Assembly (NCBI GenBank): GCA_947452455.1
Contig: CANGBX010000002.1
Location: 124,001 to 188,000 of the forward strand
DNA: 64,000 bases
Source of the DNA: Beijerinckiaceae bacterium
GTDB lineage: Bacteria > Pseudomonadota > Alphaproteobacteria > Rhizobiales > Beijerinckiaceae
Direction: 5' to 3'
Below, piece by piece: positions 25,530 to 34,634 of this stretch. Position 1 is the stretch's first letter, and every line of letters starts with the position of its first letter. Made by a program: the position numbers and the translations under genes. The notes under the pieces are model-generated. The model ran no database searches and had not been told where the DNA came from. It saw only the letters and a program-made list of their open reading frames with translations.

Positions 25530-25812
25530 GATAAGATGTGTCGTCTGTGCGGCTCATCATCGCGTCTGCCATGAGATATGATCTAGAAAAAAGCAACCAT
25601 CCCTCCGCGGTCATTGCGAGGAGCGAAGCGACGTGGCAATCCATAGCGCTCATGCTCGTAGAATGGTGCTATGGATTGCCACGTCGGCCCTTCGGGCCTC
25701 CTCGCAATGACGGGATGAAGACAAGCACGAATGCCTTTCATCGCGTCTGCCATGCGAAACCGTAAAAAGAAAAGCCACCACCTCTTTGCCGTCCTTGCAC
25801 ATCAATGACGGG
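25530..25812. repeat. Tandem spacer/REP duplication (two similar spacers, copies 6 and 6b)
   Basis: After copy 5 come a spacer, REP copy 6, a second similar spacer, and a collapsed copy 6b (25789-25812, only CCGTCCTTGC ... CAATGACGGG). The two spacers share an exact 17-bp repeat TCATCGCGTCTGCCATG (25557-25573 and 25738-25754) plus degraded similarity on both sides (A-rich stretch, CCACC/CCATCCC). The unit is repeated with a period of about 181 bases. No gene is recognised between 25434 and 25823. Confidence 0.75.
25610..25713. repeat. REP-like palindromic element, copy 6 (variant arms)
   Basis: Largest copy, 104 bases. The arms differ from other copies but match each other: GACGTGGCAATCCATAG on the left and CTATGGATTGCCACGTC on the right, with outer GGTCATTGCGAGGAGCG and CCTCCTCGCAATGACGGG. 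The compensated differences mean that the hairpin is fully preserved. Confidence 0.88.
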
Positions 25813-25823
25813 ATTGGGGTCGC

Positions 25824-27683
25824 TTAAGCTTCCTCGCTTAGCATCAGCCATTCTTCTTCGATGCGCGCCAGCGTGCGCTCCACTTCGGCGCGCTGGCCCG
25901 CGAGTTGGCTGGCTTTGGCGGGGTCTTTCGTGAAAGCGTCGGGTGCTGCGAGCGCCTCGTCAATGCGTGCGAGAAGTCCCTGGAGCTTGTTCATCTGCTC
26001 TTCGAGCTGATCGAGTTTCTTCTTTGTCTCGCGTTTGGTGGCGCGATCAGGTGGCGGTGGCGTTTCGCTTTTGGGGCGTTCATCGCGTGCTTCGCGCCGC
26101 TTGGCCTCGCGCTCGGCACCTGCCTGTTCCAAGACGAATTTCGTATAATCATCCATATCGCCATCAAAATTTTTGACCGTGCCGTCAGCGACAAGCCAGA
26201 GGCGATCTGCGCAGGCTTCGAGCAAATAGCGATCATGCGAGACGAGGATGACCGCACCTTCATATTCATTGATCGCTTCAATCAGTGCGGCGCGGCTGTC
26301 GATGTCGAGATGGTTGGTCGGCTCGTCCATGATGAGCAGATGCGGACCATGGAATGTCGCAAGCCCCATGAGCAGGCGGGCTTTCTCGCCGCCCGAAAGT
26401 TCGGTGACGCGCGTATCGGCTTTCACATGGGGAAAGCCCATGCGCGCACAGCGCGCGCGGATTTTGGCTTCGGTGCCATCGACCATCAAAGGTGCGACAT
26501 GCGAATAGGGCGTGCCATGGGGCTCCAGATCATCAATCTGGTGCTGGGCAAAAAATCCGACATCGAGCTTTTGCGAACGACGTAAAGCGCCGCTCATCGG
26601 CGCCAGACGCCCGCCCGCCAATTTGGCAAAGGTCGATTTGCCGTTACCGTTTGAGCCGAGCAGTCCGATGCGATCATCATTGGAAATATTGAGCGACAGG
26701 CGCGAGAGAATGGTGCGCTCATCATAGCCTGTGCTGACACTTTCCATCGCTACAATGGGGGGCGAGAGCGGCTTTTGCGGCGAGGGCAGATGGAAGGGCA
26801 GAACCTCATCATCGACCATAGCCGCGACAGGTTCCATCTTTTCCAGAATTTTCAGACGTGATTGGGCTTGGCTGGCTTTGGTGGCTTTGGCACGAAAACG
26901 ATCAACGAAAGATTGCAGGTGACGGCGCTGGTCGTCCTGCTTTTTCTTCTGCTTCAATTGCACGGCTTGCAATTCGCGCCGTTGTTTCTCAAAGCTCGTG
27001 TAATTGCCTTTCCACAGCGACAGACGTGACTCGTTCAAATGCAGAATGTGGTCGCAGACCGCATCCAGCATGTCGCGATCATGGCTGATGACGAGGATCG
27101 TCGCGGGATAGGTCTTGAGATAATCGATCAGCCAAAGCGTGCCTTCGAGATCGAGATAATTGGTCGGCTCGTCGAGCAGCAACAGATCGGGCGTCGAAAA
27201 GAGCACGGCGGCGAGTGCAACACGCATGCGCCAGCCGCCGGAAAATTCGCTCAAAGCGCGATGCTGCGCTTCATGGTCGAAGCCCAGGCCGGAGAGAATG
27301 GTGGCCGCGCGTGCGGGTGCCGAATGGGCATCAATATCGACCAGCCGCATTTGAATATCGGCGATGCGGGTCGGGTCGCTCGCGGTTTCGGCTTCCCTCA
27401 ACAGGGCGGCGCGCTCCTTGTCGGCCTCCAGCACGAAGTCGATGAGTTTGCCCGGACCGCCAGGGGCCTCCTGCTCGACGCGCCCCAGCCGCGTGCGCGC
27501 GGGAATATTGATGGAGCCATCCTCGGGGGAGAGTTCACCCGCAATCATGCGGAACAGGGTGGTCTTGCCCGTGCCATTGCGCCCGACAAAGCCGATGCGG
27601 CCCGAGGCCGGCAGGGCCACGGTGGCCTTGTCGAACAGGAGACGTGGCCCCAGCCGGTAGGTCAGGTCGTTCAGATGGATCAT
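25824..27683 (-). CDS. ABC-F family ATPase (YheS/Uup-like)
   Basis: Soluble tandem ABC ATPase of 619 residues with no membrane segments, the hallmark of ABC-F proteins that act on the ribosome. The first ABC domain has Walker [10 protein letters not shown] and Walker [13 protein letters not shown], with a slightly divergent signature FSGGWRM. The second has [19 protein letters not shown] and [12 protein letters not shown]. Between them is the charged linker ([14 protein letters not shown]), and a charged C-terminal coiled coil covers the last 90 residues. ATG 27683 gives the standard [12 protein letters not shown] start; the upstream start at 27719 is not protein-like. It diverges from ndk. 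Confidence 0.95.
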   Translation of the reverse strand: MIHLNDLTYRLGPRLLFDKATVALPASGRIGFVGRNGTGKTTLFRMIAGELSPEDGSINIPARTRLGRVEQEAPGGPGKLIDFVLEADKERAALLREAETASDPTRIADIQMRLVDIDAHSAPARAATILSGLGFDHEAQHRALSEFSGGWRMRVALAAVLFSTPDLLLLDEPTNYLDLEGTLWLIDYLKTYPATILVISHDRDMLDAVCDHILHLNESRLSLWKGNYTSFEKQRRELQAVQLKQKKKQDDQRRHLQSFVDRFRAKATKASQAQSRLKILEKMEPVAAMVDDEVLPFHLPSPQKPLSPPIVAMESVSTGYDERTILSRLSLNISNDDRIGLLGSNGNGKSTFAKLAGGRLAPMSGALRRSQKLDVGFFAQHQIDDLEPHGTPYSHVAPLMVDGTEAKIRARCARMGFPHVKADTRVTELSGGEKARLLMGLATFHGPHLLIMDEPTNHLDIDSRAALIEAINEYEGAVILVSHDRYLLEACADRLWLVADGTVKNFDGDMDDYTKFVLEQAGAEREAKRREARDERPKSETPPPPDRATKRETKKKLDQLEEQMNKLQGLLARIDEALAAPDAFTKDPAKASQLAGQRAEVERTLARIEEEWLMLSEEA

Positions 27684-27764
27684 GGCGGGGCTTGTCGCGC
27701 GGGCAGGGGGCAAAGGCAAGGGGGAGGAAGGGGCACAAGCTTCGCGGTTTCACAAAACCCTGTC

Positions 27765-27793
27765 TTGCCCGTGTCGCGGGCCCCCGCTATAAG
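27765..27793 (+). promoter_or_regulatory. Promoter candidate for ndk
   Basis: TTGCCC (27765-27770), a 17-base spacer, and TATAAG (27788-27793), 37 bases before the ndk ATG. Spacing is ideal and the -10 matches the TATAAG/CTATAG boxes seen in front of several genes here. Confidence 0.55.
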
Positions 27794-27830
27794 CCGCCCA
27801 CCTCCTTCCCAGACAGGACTTTTGAGCCCC

Positions 27831-28253
27831 ATGGCCATTCAGCACACTTTTTCGATCATCAAGCCCGACGCCACCCGCCGCAACCTGACCGGTGCGATCA
27901 ATGCCAAGATCGAGGCCGCTGGCCTGCGCATCGTCGCACAGAAGCGTGTCCACATGACCCGCGGTCAGGCTGAGACTTTTTACGCCGTCCACAAAGAGCG
28001 CCCCTTCTTTGGCGAACTCGTCGACCAGATGAGCGCTGGCCCTGTGGTTGTGCAGGTTCTCGAAGGCGAGAACGCGATTGCCAAGTATCGCGAAGTCATG
28101 GGCGCTACGAACCCTGAAAAGGCTGACGCCGGCACGATCCGCAAGGATTTCGCGCTGAACATGGGCGAAAATTCGGTCCATGGTTCGGATGCCCCCGAAA
28201 CCGCCGCAATGGAAATCGCGCAGTGGTTCGCTGGCAATGAGATCGTCGGCTGA
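27831..28253 (+). CDS. ndk: Nucleoside diphosphate kinase
   Basis: Transfers the gamma phosphate of ATP to nucleoside diphosphates through a phosphohistidine. The 140-residue length is exact for the family. The catalytic histidine H117 lies in NSVHGSD, and [12 protein letters not shown] (residues 6-17) and the [11 protein letters not shown] segment are conserved. The ATG at 27831 begins the usual MAIQHTFSI; the upstream frame that runs back through the ABC-F gene is not coding. A promoter lies just upstream and a strong intrinsic terminator just downstream, so it is monocistronic. Confidence 0.98.
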   Translation: MAIQHTFSIIKPDATRRNLTGAINAKIEAAGLRIVAQKRVHMTRGQAETFYAVHKERPFFGELVDQMSAGPVVVQVLEGENAIAKYREVMGATNPEKADAGTIRKDFALNMGENSVHGSDAPETAAMEIAQWFAGNEIVG

Positions 28254-28273
28254 TCAAGCCGGATTTTTTTGAG

Positions 28274-28302
28274 AAAAGGCGGGCTCTGGCCCGCCTTTTT
28301 TT
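28274..28302 (+). terminator. Intrinsic terminator after ndk
   Basis: GGCGGGC / GCCCGCC stem with a TCTG loop, flanked by AAAA and seven T, starting 21 bases after the ndk stop. Confidence 0.93.
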
Positions 28303-28305
28303 GTT

Positions 28306-28384
28306 CGTCATTGCGAGCGTAGCGAAGCAAACCAGAGGCCTCACGCGTTGCTTCTGGTTTGCTTCGCTCCGCTCGCAATGACGG
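28306..28384. repeat. REP-like palindromic element, copy 7
   Basis: AAACC subtype with both arms changed together: GAAGCAAACCAGAGG on the left and TTCTGGTTTGCTTC on the right; outer CGTCATTGCGAGCG and CGCTCGCAATGACGG; loop CCTCACGCGTTG. It follows the ndk terminator directly. Confidence 0.9.
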
Positions 28385-28427
28385 TGGTAGAGATTGCGTG
28401 TGCCTTGGCTCTGGTTAGAATGTCCTC

Positions 28428-30512
28428 ATGAACCAGATCGTCAGAAAACCCTCCGTCTGCCCGCATGATTGCCCGTCTGCCTGTGCGCTGGATGTTGAAG
28501 TCATTAATGGCAAGACCATCGGTCGCGTCTATGGCGCGAAGGATCAGACTTATACGGATGGTGTGATCTGCGCGAAAGTCGCGCGCTATGCAGAACGCAT
28601 TCATCATCCCGATCGCCTGATGTATCCGATGAAGCGCACGGGGCCGAAGGGCTCCGGCCAATTTGCGCGCATCTCTTGGGATGAAGCCATTGCGACCATC
28701 GCGCGCGAATTCAATGCGCGTGAAGCGGAGCATGGCTCTGAAACCATCTGGCCTTTTTACTATGCCGGCACGATGGGCCGCGTGATGCGCGATGGCATCA
28801 ACCGTCTGACCCATGTCAAAAAATATTCGCGTTTTGGTGGCACGATTTGCACCAATCTCGCTTGGCCCGGATTTATTGCGGGCACTGGCAAATTGGCGGG
28901 GCCTGATCCGCGCGAAATGGCCAAAGCTGACTGCGTGGTGATCTGGGGCACCAATGCGGTGGCCACCCAAGTCAATGTCATGACCCATGCGATCAAAGCC
29001 CGCAAAGAGCGCGGCGCCAAGATTGTTGTCATTGATGTCTATCGCAATGCGACCATGGAACAGGCCGATCTCGCGCTTTGCCTCAAGCCCGGTACGGATG
29101 GGGCACTGGCTTGTGCGGTGATGCATGTGCTGTTTCGCGATGGACTGGCCGATTGGGATTATCTCGAAAAATATACAGATGCGCCGCGCGAGCTAGAGGC
29201 GCATCTCAAAACGCGTGGGCCTGAATGGGCCAGCGCGATCACCGGCCTTTCGGTTGAAGAGATCGAATCTTTCGCGCATCTGGTCGGCAAGACGAAACGC
29301 AGTTTCTTCCGTCTGGGTTATGGCTTTTCACGCCAGCGCAATGGCTCGGTGAATATGCATGCGGCCTCCTGCATCGCGGCTGTGACGGGCGCGTGGAAAT
29401 ATGAAGGCGGCGGCGCCTTTCATAACAATGGCGCCATCTTTGGTTGGAAGCAGGTCTTTCATGAAGCCGCTGACCAGAAAGATTCCAACATTCGCATTCT
29501 CGACATGTGCCATGTCGGGCGCATTTTGAATGGCGATCATCACGCGCTGAAAATGGGCCCGCCTGTCACAGCCATGCTGATCCAGAATACCAACCCCATG
29601 TCGGTCGCTCCCGACCAGAAGCTCGTCGCAAAAGGTTTTGCGCGTGAGGATTTGTTCCTCGTTGTGCATGAGCAATTCATGACCGAGACGGCGTTGATGG
29701 CCGACATCGTTCTGCCCGCGACCATGTTCTTGGAACATGATGATCTTTATTCAGGCGGCGGACACCAATATGTCGAGTTCGCAGCCAAGCTGATCGATCC
29801 GCCCGGCGAATGTCGTTCGAACCATGATGTGATTTGCGCGCTGGCGCATGCTTTGGGTGCTGAGCATCCGGGTTTCGAGATGCAGCCACGTGATTTGATT
29901 GAAACCATTTTGCAAGAGAGCAATCATCCCGCCCTCAGCGAATTGGAAAAGATCAATTGGCATGATGTGCAGCCCGACTTTGAGACGGCGCATTACATGG
30001 ACGGCTTCGCTTGGCCCGATAAAAAATTCCGCTTCAAAGCCGATTGGCCAAATGTGCCTTATGCCAAGGGCGGCTTGGGTTTGGCGGGTCCGTGGGATCA
30101 AATGCCCTCATTGCCTGATCATTGGGATGTGATTGAAAAGGCCGATGCACAACATCCGTTTCGTTTGGCCACAAGCCCGGCGCGCTCTTTCCTTAATTCG
30201 ACTTTTAGTGAGACGAAAAGCGCACGCGAGCGGGAAGGGCGGCCGGAGATTCTCATCCATCCCAAAGATGCCGTGGATCTGGGCCTGAGTGATGGCGCGC
30301 TGGTGCGTATCGGCAACGAGCGTGGAGACGTGTTGCTGCATGCGCGCCTCTTTCCGGGCATTCAGCGCGGCGTTCTTGTGTCGGAAGGCATTTGGCCCAA
30401 TAGCGCTTTTGTCGAAGGGCGCGGCATTAATATGCTGACGGGCGCTGATAGTCCGGCACCCTATGGTGGTGCGGCTTTCCACGACAATCATGTCTGGGTG
30501 CGGCCCGCCTAA
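28428..30512 (+). CDS. Molybdopterin-dependent oxidoreductase (DMSO reductase superfamily)
   Basis: Large molybdenum enzyme of 694 residues. The N-terminus carries a [4Fe-4S] motif with cysteines C11, C15, C19 and C48 (spacing CxxxCxxxC then 28 residues). The central part binds the two molybdopterin guanine dinucleotides (VIWGTNAVATQVNVM and PGTDGALACAVMHVLF regions), and the C-terminal 110 residues form the dinucleotide-binding barrel (TFSETKSAREREGRPEILI region). There is no Tat signal, so it is cytoplasmic. No small iron-sulfur or membrane subunit and no chaperone gene is adjacent; the electron partner is unknown. REP-like elements lie on both sides. Confidence 0.92.
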   Translation: MNQIVRKPSVCPHDCPSACALDVEVINGKTIGRVYGAKDQTYTDGVICAKVARYAERIHHPDRLMYPMKRTGPKGSGQFARISWDEAIATIAREFNAREAEHGSETIWPFYYAGTMGRVMRDGINRLTHVKKYSRFGGTICTNLAWPGFIAGTGKLAGPDPREMAKADCVVIWGTNAVATQVNVMTHAIKARKERGAKIVVIDVYRNATMEQADLALCLKPGTDGALACAVMHVLFRDGLADWDYLEKYTDAPRELEAHLKTRGPEWASAITGLSVEEIESFAHLVGKTKRSFFRLGYGFSRQRNGSVNMHAASCIAAVTGAWKYEGGGAFHNNGAIFGWKQVFHEAADQKDSNIRILDMCHVGRILNGDHHALKMGPPVTAMLIQNTNPMSVAPDQKLVAKGFAREDLFLVVHEQFMTETALMADIVLPATMFLEHDDLYSGGGHQYVEFAAKLIDPPGECRSNHDVICALAHALGAEHPGFEMQPRDLIETILQESNHPALSELEKINWHDVQPDFETAHYMDGFAWPDKKFRFKADWPNVPYAKGGLGLAGPWDQMPSLPDHWDVIEKADAQHPFRLATSPARSFLNSTFSETKSAREREGRPEILIHPKDAVDLGLSDGALVRIGNERGDVLLHARLFPGIQRGVLVSEGIWPNSAFVEGRGINMLTGADSPAPYGGAAFHDNHVWVRPA

Positions 30513-30521
30513 AGCCTCCTG

Positions 30522-30604
30522 CGTCATTGCGAGCGAAGCGAAGCAAACCAGAGCCTCACGTGGAGCTCTGGTTTGCTTCGTCGCTTTGCTCCTCGCAATG
30601 ACGG
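30522..30604. repeat. REP-like palindromic element, copy 8
   Basis: AAACC subtype with matching arms: GAAGCAAACCAGAG and CTCTGGTTTGCTTC; outer CGTCATTGCGAGCG and CCTCGCAATGACGG; loop CCTCACGTGGAG. It starts 9 bases after the molybdopterin oxidoreductase stop. Confidence 0.9.
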
Positions 30605-30650
30605 CTGTAGAAACTTGCGCTACCTTAGCTTGGATTTAGATTCGGAGGCT

Positions 30651-31013
30651 ATGTTGAAAACTCTCGTAAGCGCGCTGGTGCTGGGTGCATCATTTATCGG
30701 TCTGTCGGGTCTCGCGCAGGCGGGGTCGCGTCCGCCGGAAACCGGCCTGTCGGGGTCCTCGCGCTCGGGTCTTGATCTGCGCAATCTCACCGATGAACAA
30801 TTGCGCCGCCGCATTCAAGATGCCTGCATCTTCCAGCTGTCGGAGACGGAAGAAACGATCAAGACCAATGCGGTGAGCCGCTGCGGTTGCTACGCCAATA
30901 ATCTGACGAAAGCCATGACCAAGGACGAAGCCGATGGGCTGCGTTCAAATGGCACTTATGTGAATACTGCGCGCCCGAAAGTCGAGAGCGCGCTGAAGGC
31001 CTGCAAGGTTTAA
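30651..31013 (+). CDS. Small exported hypothetical protein with conserved cysteines
   Basis: Exported protein of 120 residues, no family recognised. It has a signal peptide with hydrophobic core LVSALVLGASFIGLSGLA and cleavage near AQAGS. The mature part has a Gly/Ser-rich start, then a helical region with four cysteines (QDACIFQL, SRCGCYANN and the C-terminal KACKV), which could pair as two disulfides in the periplasm. ATG 30651 has GGAGG at ideal spacing; the longer frame from 30573 begins inside a REP-like element. It is enclosed by REP copies 8 and 9. Confidence 0.75.
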   Translation: MLKTLVSALVLGASFIGLSGLAQAGSRPPETGLSGSSRSGLDLRNLTDEQLRRRIQDACIFQLSETEETIKTNAVSRCGCYANNLTKAMTKDEADGLRSNGTYVNTARPKVESALKACKV

Positions 31014-31018
31014 AGCAA

Positions 31019-31099
31019 CGTCATTGCGAGCGGAGCGAAGCAACCCAGAGGCCACAAGTGCGGCTTGTCTGGATTGCTTCGCTACGCTCGCAATGACGG
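31019..31099. repeat. REP-like palindromic element, copy 9
   Basis: Left arm CGTCATTGCGAGCG ... GAAGCAACCCAGAGG, right arm GTCTGGATTGCTTCG ... CGCTCGCAATGACGG. Arm subtypes are mixed. It overlaps the last codons of purN (stop side at 31082), the only copy seen to touch a coding sequence. Confidence 0.88.
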
Positions 31100-31753
31100 C
31101 GTTGGGACGATGAGTGTGTTTTCATTCATCGTCTCGCCGGTCAAAACTTTTCCATCAACAATTGTGGTCGCACCGCTGGCTACGAGTTTCAGCGCAAGCG
31201 GATAGATGATGTGCTCTTGCGTCAGCACGCGCGCACCCAGTGTCTGCGGCGTGTCGCCATCCAATACCGGCACAGCAGCTTGCGCGATGATTGGCCCTGC
31301 ATCCATTTCCGGCACAACGAAATGCACGGTCGCACCATGCAGCTTCACGCCATCGGCAATCGCGCGCTCATGCGTGTGCAGGCCTTTGTAAGAGGGCAGA
31401 ATGGCTGGGTGGATGTTGATCATCTTTCCCATCCATTGTTCGACAAACCACGGCGTGAGCAGGCGCATAAAACCCGCAAGACAGACGAGATCGATTTTGT
31501 GGGCGAGCAGAATGTCCTGCATGGCGCGTTCAAAATCTTCGCGGCTGGCAAAGTCTTTATGGTGCAGAGCTGCTGTGGCAATGCCCGCTTCTTTGGCGGT
31601 TGCTAATCCCGGCGCATCGGGCTTGTTGGAAAAGACCAGCGCAATGTCTGCCGGATAATCGGCTTGGCGTGCGGCCGCCATCAGCGAGAGCATGTTGGAG
31701 CCGCGCCCGGAAATTAGCGCGGCAACACGTTTGCGAGGGCTGGCTGCGCTCAC
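31082..31753 (-). CDS. purN: Phosphoribosylglycinamide formyltransferase (GAR transformylase)
   Basis: Third step of purine synthesis: transfers a formyl group from 10-formyl-tetrahydrofolate to GAR. 223 residues, the normal length. The N-terminal SGRGSNM loop (residues 16-22), the [19 protein letters not shown] segment with the catalytic Asn/His, and [12 protein letters not shown] with the catalytic Asp are all present. GTG at 31753 overlaps the purM stop (GTGA), so the genes are translationally coupled. The last codons extend into REP element copy 9, giving a lineage-specific C-terminal tail. Confidence 0.97.
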   Translation of the reverse strand: MSAASPRKRVAALISGRGSNMLSLMAAARQADYPADIALVFSNKPDAPGLATAKEAGIATAALHHKDFASREDFERAMQDILLAHKIDLVCLAGFMRLLTPWFVEQWMGKMINIHPAILPSYKGLHTHERAIADGVKLHGATVHFVVPEMDAGPIIAQAAVPVLDGDTPQTLGARVLTQEHIIYPLALKLVASGATTIVDGKVLTGETMNENTLIVPTPSLRA

Positions 31754-32829
31754 AGCGCGAGTTTTCCTGAGTAACGCACGGGCTCAGCGCCTGCGGGCGT
31801 TTTATCCAGCATGCCAAGTCGCACCGGATCTTCACCCGCATCGCGCAATGCCGCTTCAATCGCGGAGGCTTGTGCCGCTTCTGTGACGACAATCATGCCG
31901 ATGCCGCAGTTAAAGGTGCGCAGCATTTCTTCCATCGCCACGCCACCAGCGGAAGCCAGCCATTTGAAGACTGGCAAAACCGGCACGGCTGTGAGATCAA
32001 GCGTCACGCCCACACCGTCAGGCAGCACACGCGGAATATTGTCGGGAAAACCGCCGCCCGTAATATGCGCGAGCGCCTTCAGGCCGCTCGTTTTGCGCAG
32101 CACTTGCAGCAATGGCTTCACATAGATGCGGGTGGGTGTGAGCAGAGCCTCACCCAGTTTCTTGCCCGGTGCGAAAGGCGCCGCATCATCCCAATTCAAG
32201 CCCGCATGGTCGACAATGCGGCGCACGAGCGAAAAACCATTCGAGTGGACGCCCGAGGAACGCAAGCCCAGCACCACATCGCCGGGGCCGACATCGCCAG
32301 CTGGCAGAAGCTTGCCGCGTTCTGCCGCGCCGACAGAGAAGCCTGCAAGATCATAATCCTTGTCGGCATAAAGGCCCGGCATTTCCGCCGTCTCGCCACC
32401 AATCAATGCGCAGCCTGCTTCGATACAGCCATTGGCAATGCCTTTGACAATCGCCGCACCAGCGCGCGGATCGAGTTTGCCGGTCGCATAATAATCGAGG
32501 AAGAAGAGCGGCTCGGCGCCTTGCACGACAAGATCGTTGACGCACATGGCGACCAGATCAATACCGACCGTGTCGTGAATGCCCGTCTCGATCGCAATTT
32601 TCACTTTGGTGCCGACACCATCATTGGCGGCGACCAGAATGGGATCTTTGAAACCGGCTGCTTTCAGATCGAACAAGCCCCCAAAGCCGCCGATCTCGGC
32701 ATCGGCACCGGGGCGGCGTGTGGCGCGCACGAGCGGCTTGATGTCTTCGACCATGGCATTGCCGGCATCAATATCGACACCTGCCTGCGCATAGGTCAGG
32801 CCTTTTCCGCTTTCGGGGGCATTGGTCAT
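31750..32829 (-). CDS. purM: Phosphoribosylformylglycinamidine cyclo-ligase (AIR synthetase)
   Basis: Fifth step of purine synthesis: ATP-dependent closure of FGAM to aminoimidazole ribonucleotide. 359 residues. The [21 protein letters not shown] start, [19 protein letters not shown] and [18 protein letters not shown] are the diagnostic segments. ATG 32829 gives the standard N-terminus; the frame upstream to 32952 lies in the promoter region shared with the divergent phosphatidyltransferase gene. It forms a purM-purN operon. Confidence 0.97.
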   Translation of the reverse strand: MTNAPESGKGLTYAQAGVDIDAGNAMVEDIKPLVRATRRPGADAEIGGFGGLFDLKAAGFKDPILVAANDGVGTKVKIAIETGIHDTVGIDLVAMCVNDLVVQGAEPLFFLDYYATGKLDPRAGAAIVKGIANGCIEAGCALIGGETAEMPGLYADKDYDLAGFSVGAAERGKLLPAGDVGPGDVVLGLRSSGVHSNGFSLVRRIVDHAGLNWDDAAPFAPGKKLGEALLTPTRIYVKPLLQVLRKTSGLKALAHITGGGFPDNIPRVLPDGVGVTLDLTAVPVLPVFKWLASAGGVAMEEMLRTFNCGIGMIVVTEAAQASAIEAALRDAGEDPVRLGMLDKTPAGAEPVRYSGKLAL

Positions 32830-32966
32830 GGGACGAGATCCTTTGTCAGGTCGGGGTAGCCTCTGGGCGCGCGGGATGCAAGGTGCTGGGGCGCACCTTT
32901 CACCGCTCTCTTCAAGGTGACCAAGGCCACGCTGGCTCGGGGCGGGGTCCATGCTAGATTGGGCTT

Positions 32967-33518
32967 ATGGACCACTCGCCCCTTTTCGCCGCTTTGCCCA
33001 ATCTGATCACGCTCAGCCGGATCTTGCTGGTTCCGGTGACGATTTTGATGATTGCCGACCATGAGTGGGATTGGGCCTTGGGCCTGTTCCTGCTGGCGGG
33101 GGTCTCGGACGGGCTTGATGGCTTTCTGGCCCGGACCTTCAATCTGCACAGCGAGCTGGGGGCCTATCTGGACGCTCTGGCCGATAAGGCCCTGCTGATC
33201 TCCATCTATATTACGCTTGCGGTGGTAGGCGCCGTGCCGGCCTCCATTGCGCTGGTGGTCGTGTCGCGGGACGTCATGATCATGGGGGCGGTGGTCATCT
33301 CCTGGATCATGGAAAAGCCGATCCAGATCCGCCCGCTGATGGTTTCCAAGCTGAATACGACCACCCAGATCGCCTTTGCCGGGCTGGTGCTGGGGCTCAA
33401 GGCCTTTGAATGGTCGATCGGCTACTGGTTTGGAATTGCGCTCATTTTGGTCGCGACATTGACGGTGGTGTCGGGTGCGGCCTATCTGGCGCAATGGTAT
33501 CGGCACATGAGTGCCTGA
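32967..33518 (+). CDS. CDP-alcohol phosphatidyltransferase (PgsA-like)
   Basis: Integral membrane enzyme of 183 residues with about five hydrophobic segments. It carries the complete motif D51-G52-x2-A55-R56-x8-G65-x3-D69-x3-D73 that binds CDP-diacylglycerol and divalent metal. It probably joins a CDP-lipid to an alcohol acceptor in phospholipid synthesis, with phosphatidylglycerophosphate synthase or cardiolipin-type chemistry possible. It diverges from purM and is followed 15 bases later by the AI-2E-type transporter and hdaA, the usual rhizobial order. Confidence 0.92.
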   Translation: MDHSPLFAALPNLITLSRILLVPVTILMIADHEWDWALGLFLLAGVSDGLDGFLARTFNLHSELGAYLDALADKALLISIYITLAVVGAVPASIALVVVSRDVMIMGAVVISWIMEKPIQIRPLMVSKLNTTTQIAFAGLVLGLKAFEWSIGYWFGIALILVATLTVVSGAAYLAQWYRHMSA

Positions 33519-33533
33519 GGGGGCGTTTTTCTG

Positions 33534-34634
33534 ATGCGCATGGAAGCACGGCTCGGTTTCTGGCTTGGCGGATTGGCCGTCTTCATCCTGCTGCTCTGGC
33601 TGCTGGCTGACGTGCTCATGCCTTTCGCTGCCGGTCTTGTCATTGCCTATCTGCTTGATCCCGTGGCCGACCGTCTGGAAAAGCTGGGGCTCAATCGACT
33701 TGGCGCGACGCTGCTCATTCTGATTGTCTTTGTCGGTGTGATCGTGCTTGCCGCCATGGTGCTATTGCCGGTGCTGGGCGGGCAGGTCGCAGCTTTTCTC
33801 GAGGCTTTACCGCGTGACCTCACGCGATTGCGCGATCTTTTGTCGGAGCAGGGTGCTGGCATTCTCGCCCGGCTTGCACCGATTGCCGAAAATTTCGGTG
33901 TGCAGATTGATCCCAGTGCAGGCGCTCTGGGTGGCTCGGTCAGTGATCTGGCGACAGAGGCCGCCAAATATGCGGGCGGTGTTTTGAAATCACTCTGGTC
34001 AGGCGGGCGCGCTGTACTCAGTCTTTTGTCGCTGCTCGTCATCACGCCGGTTGTGGCTTTCTACATTCTGCTCGATTGGGATCGCATGGTCGCCAAGATC
34101 GATTCATGGTTGCCGCGTGATGAAGTCGAAATCATTCGTGGTCTGGCTTGCGAGATCAATGCAGCTCTGTCGGGCTTTTTGCGCGGACAATCGCTGGTGT
34201 GCCTGTTTCTGGCGACGTGGTATGGCGCGGGGCTTTCGCTTGTGGGCTTGAATTACGGACTGCTGATCGGTGTGACCGGCGGCTTTTTGAGTTTCATTCC
34301 CTATGTCGGTTCGCTCACCTGTCTCGTTATTTCCGTTGCCATTGCCATTGTGCAAGGCTGGCCGCAATGGACGTTGCTGCTCACAGTGCTTGGCGTGATT
34401 GGCGTTGGCCAGTTTCTGGAAGGCAATATTCTCACGCCGAAATTGGTGGGTGAATCTGTGGGGTTGCATCCCGTCTGGTTGATGCTGGCTTTGCTGGCCT
34501 TTGGTTCGCTATTTGGTTTCACGGGCCTGTTGCTGGCTGTGCCGATTGCTGCAGCCGTTGGCGTGTTGATGCGCTTTGCTTTGCGCAATTATCTCAGCTC
34601 ACCGATTTATCTGGGCAAGGGCCCGCAGGCATGA
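33534..34634 (+). CDS. AI-2E family (PerM-like) membrane protein
   Basis: Integral membrane protein of 366 residues of the AI-2E transporter / PerM family, with two hydrophobic segments at the start, a periplasmic or cytoplasmic domain (about residues 85-150), and five to six segments in the second half. The family segment VTGGFLSFIPYVGSLTCLVISVAIA and the EGNILTPKLVGESVGLHPVWLMLALLAFG block are diagnostic. Family members may export autoinducer-2 or act as sodium/proton antiporters; the role here is unknown. The stop overlaps the hdaA ATG (ATGA), as is common in this order. Confidence 0.93.
   Translation: MRMEARLGFWLGGLAVFILLLWLLADVLMPFAAGLVIAYLLDPVADRLEKLGLNRLGATLLILIVFVGVIVLAAMVLLPVLGGQVAAFLEALPRDLTRLRDLLSEQGAGILARLAPIAENFGVQIDPSAGALGGSVSDLATEAAKYAGGVLKSLWSGGRAVLSLLSLLVITPVVAFYILLDWDRMVAKIDSWLPRDEVEIIRGLACEINAALSGFLRGQSLVCLFLATWYGAGLSLVGLNYGLLIGVTGGFLSFIPYVGSLTCLVISVAIAIVQGWPQWTLLLTVLGVIGVGQFLEGNILTPKLVGESVGLHPVWLMLALLAFGSLFGFTGLLLAVPIAAAVGVLMRFALRNYLSSPIYLGKGPQA

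Noticed and set aside
4084-31099. Regular repeats as a CRISPR array
   Set aside because: Copies are palindromic, far apart, irregularly spaced and differ in length, and no cas gene is present. They fit dispersed REP-type elements.
31870-32859. 329-codon open frame on the plus strand
   Set aside because: Antisense to purM, which is complete and well conserved.
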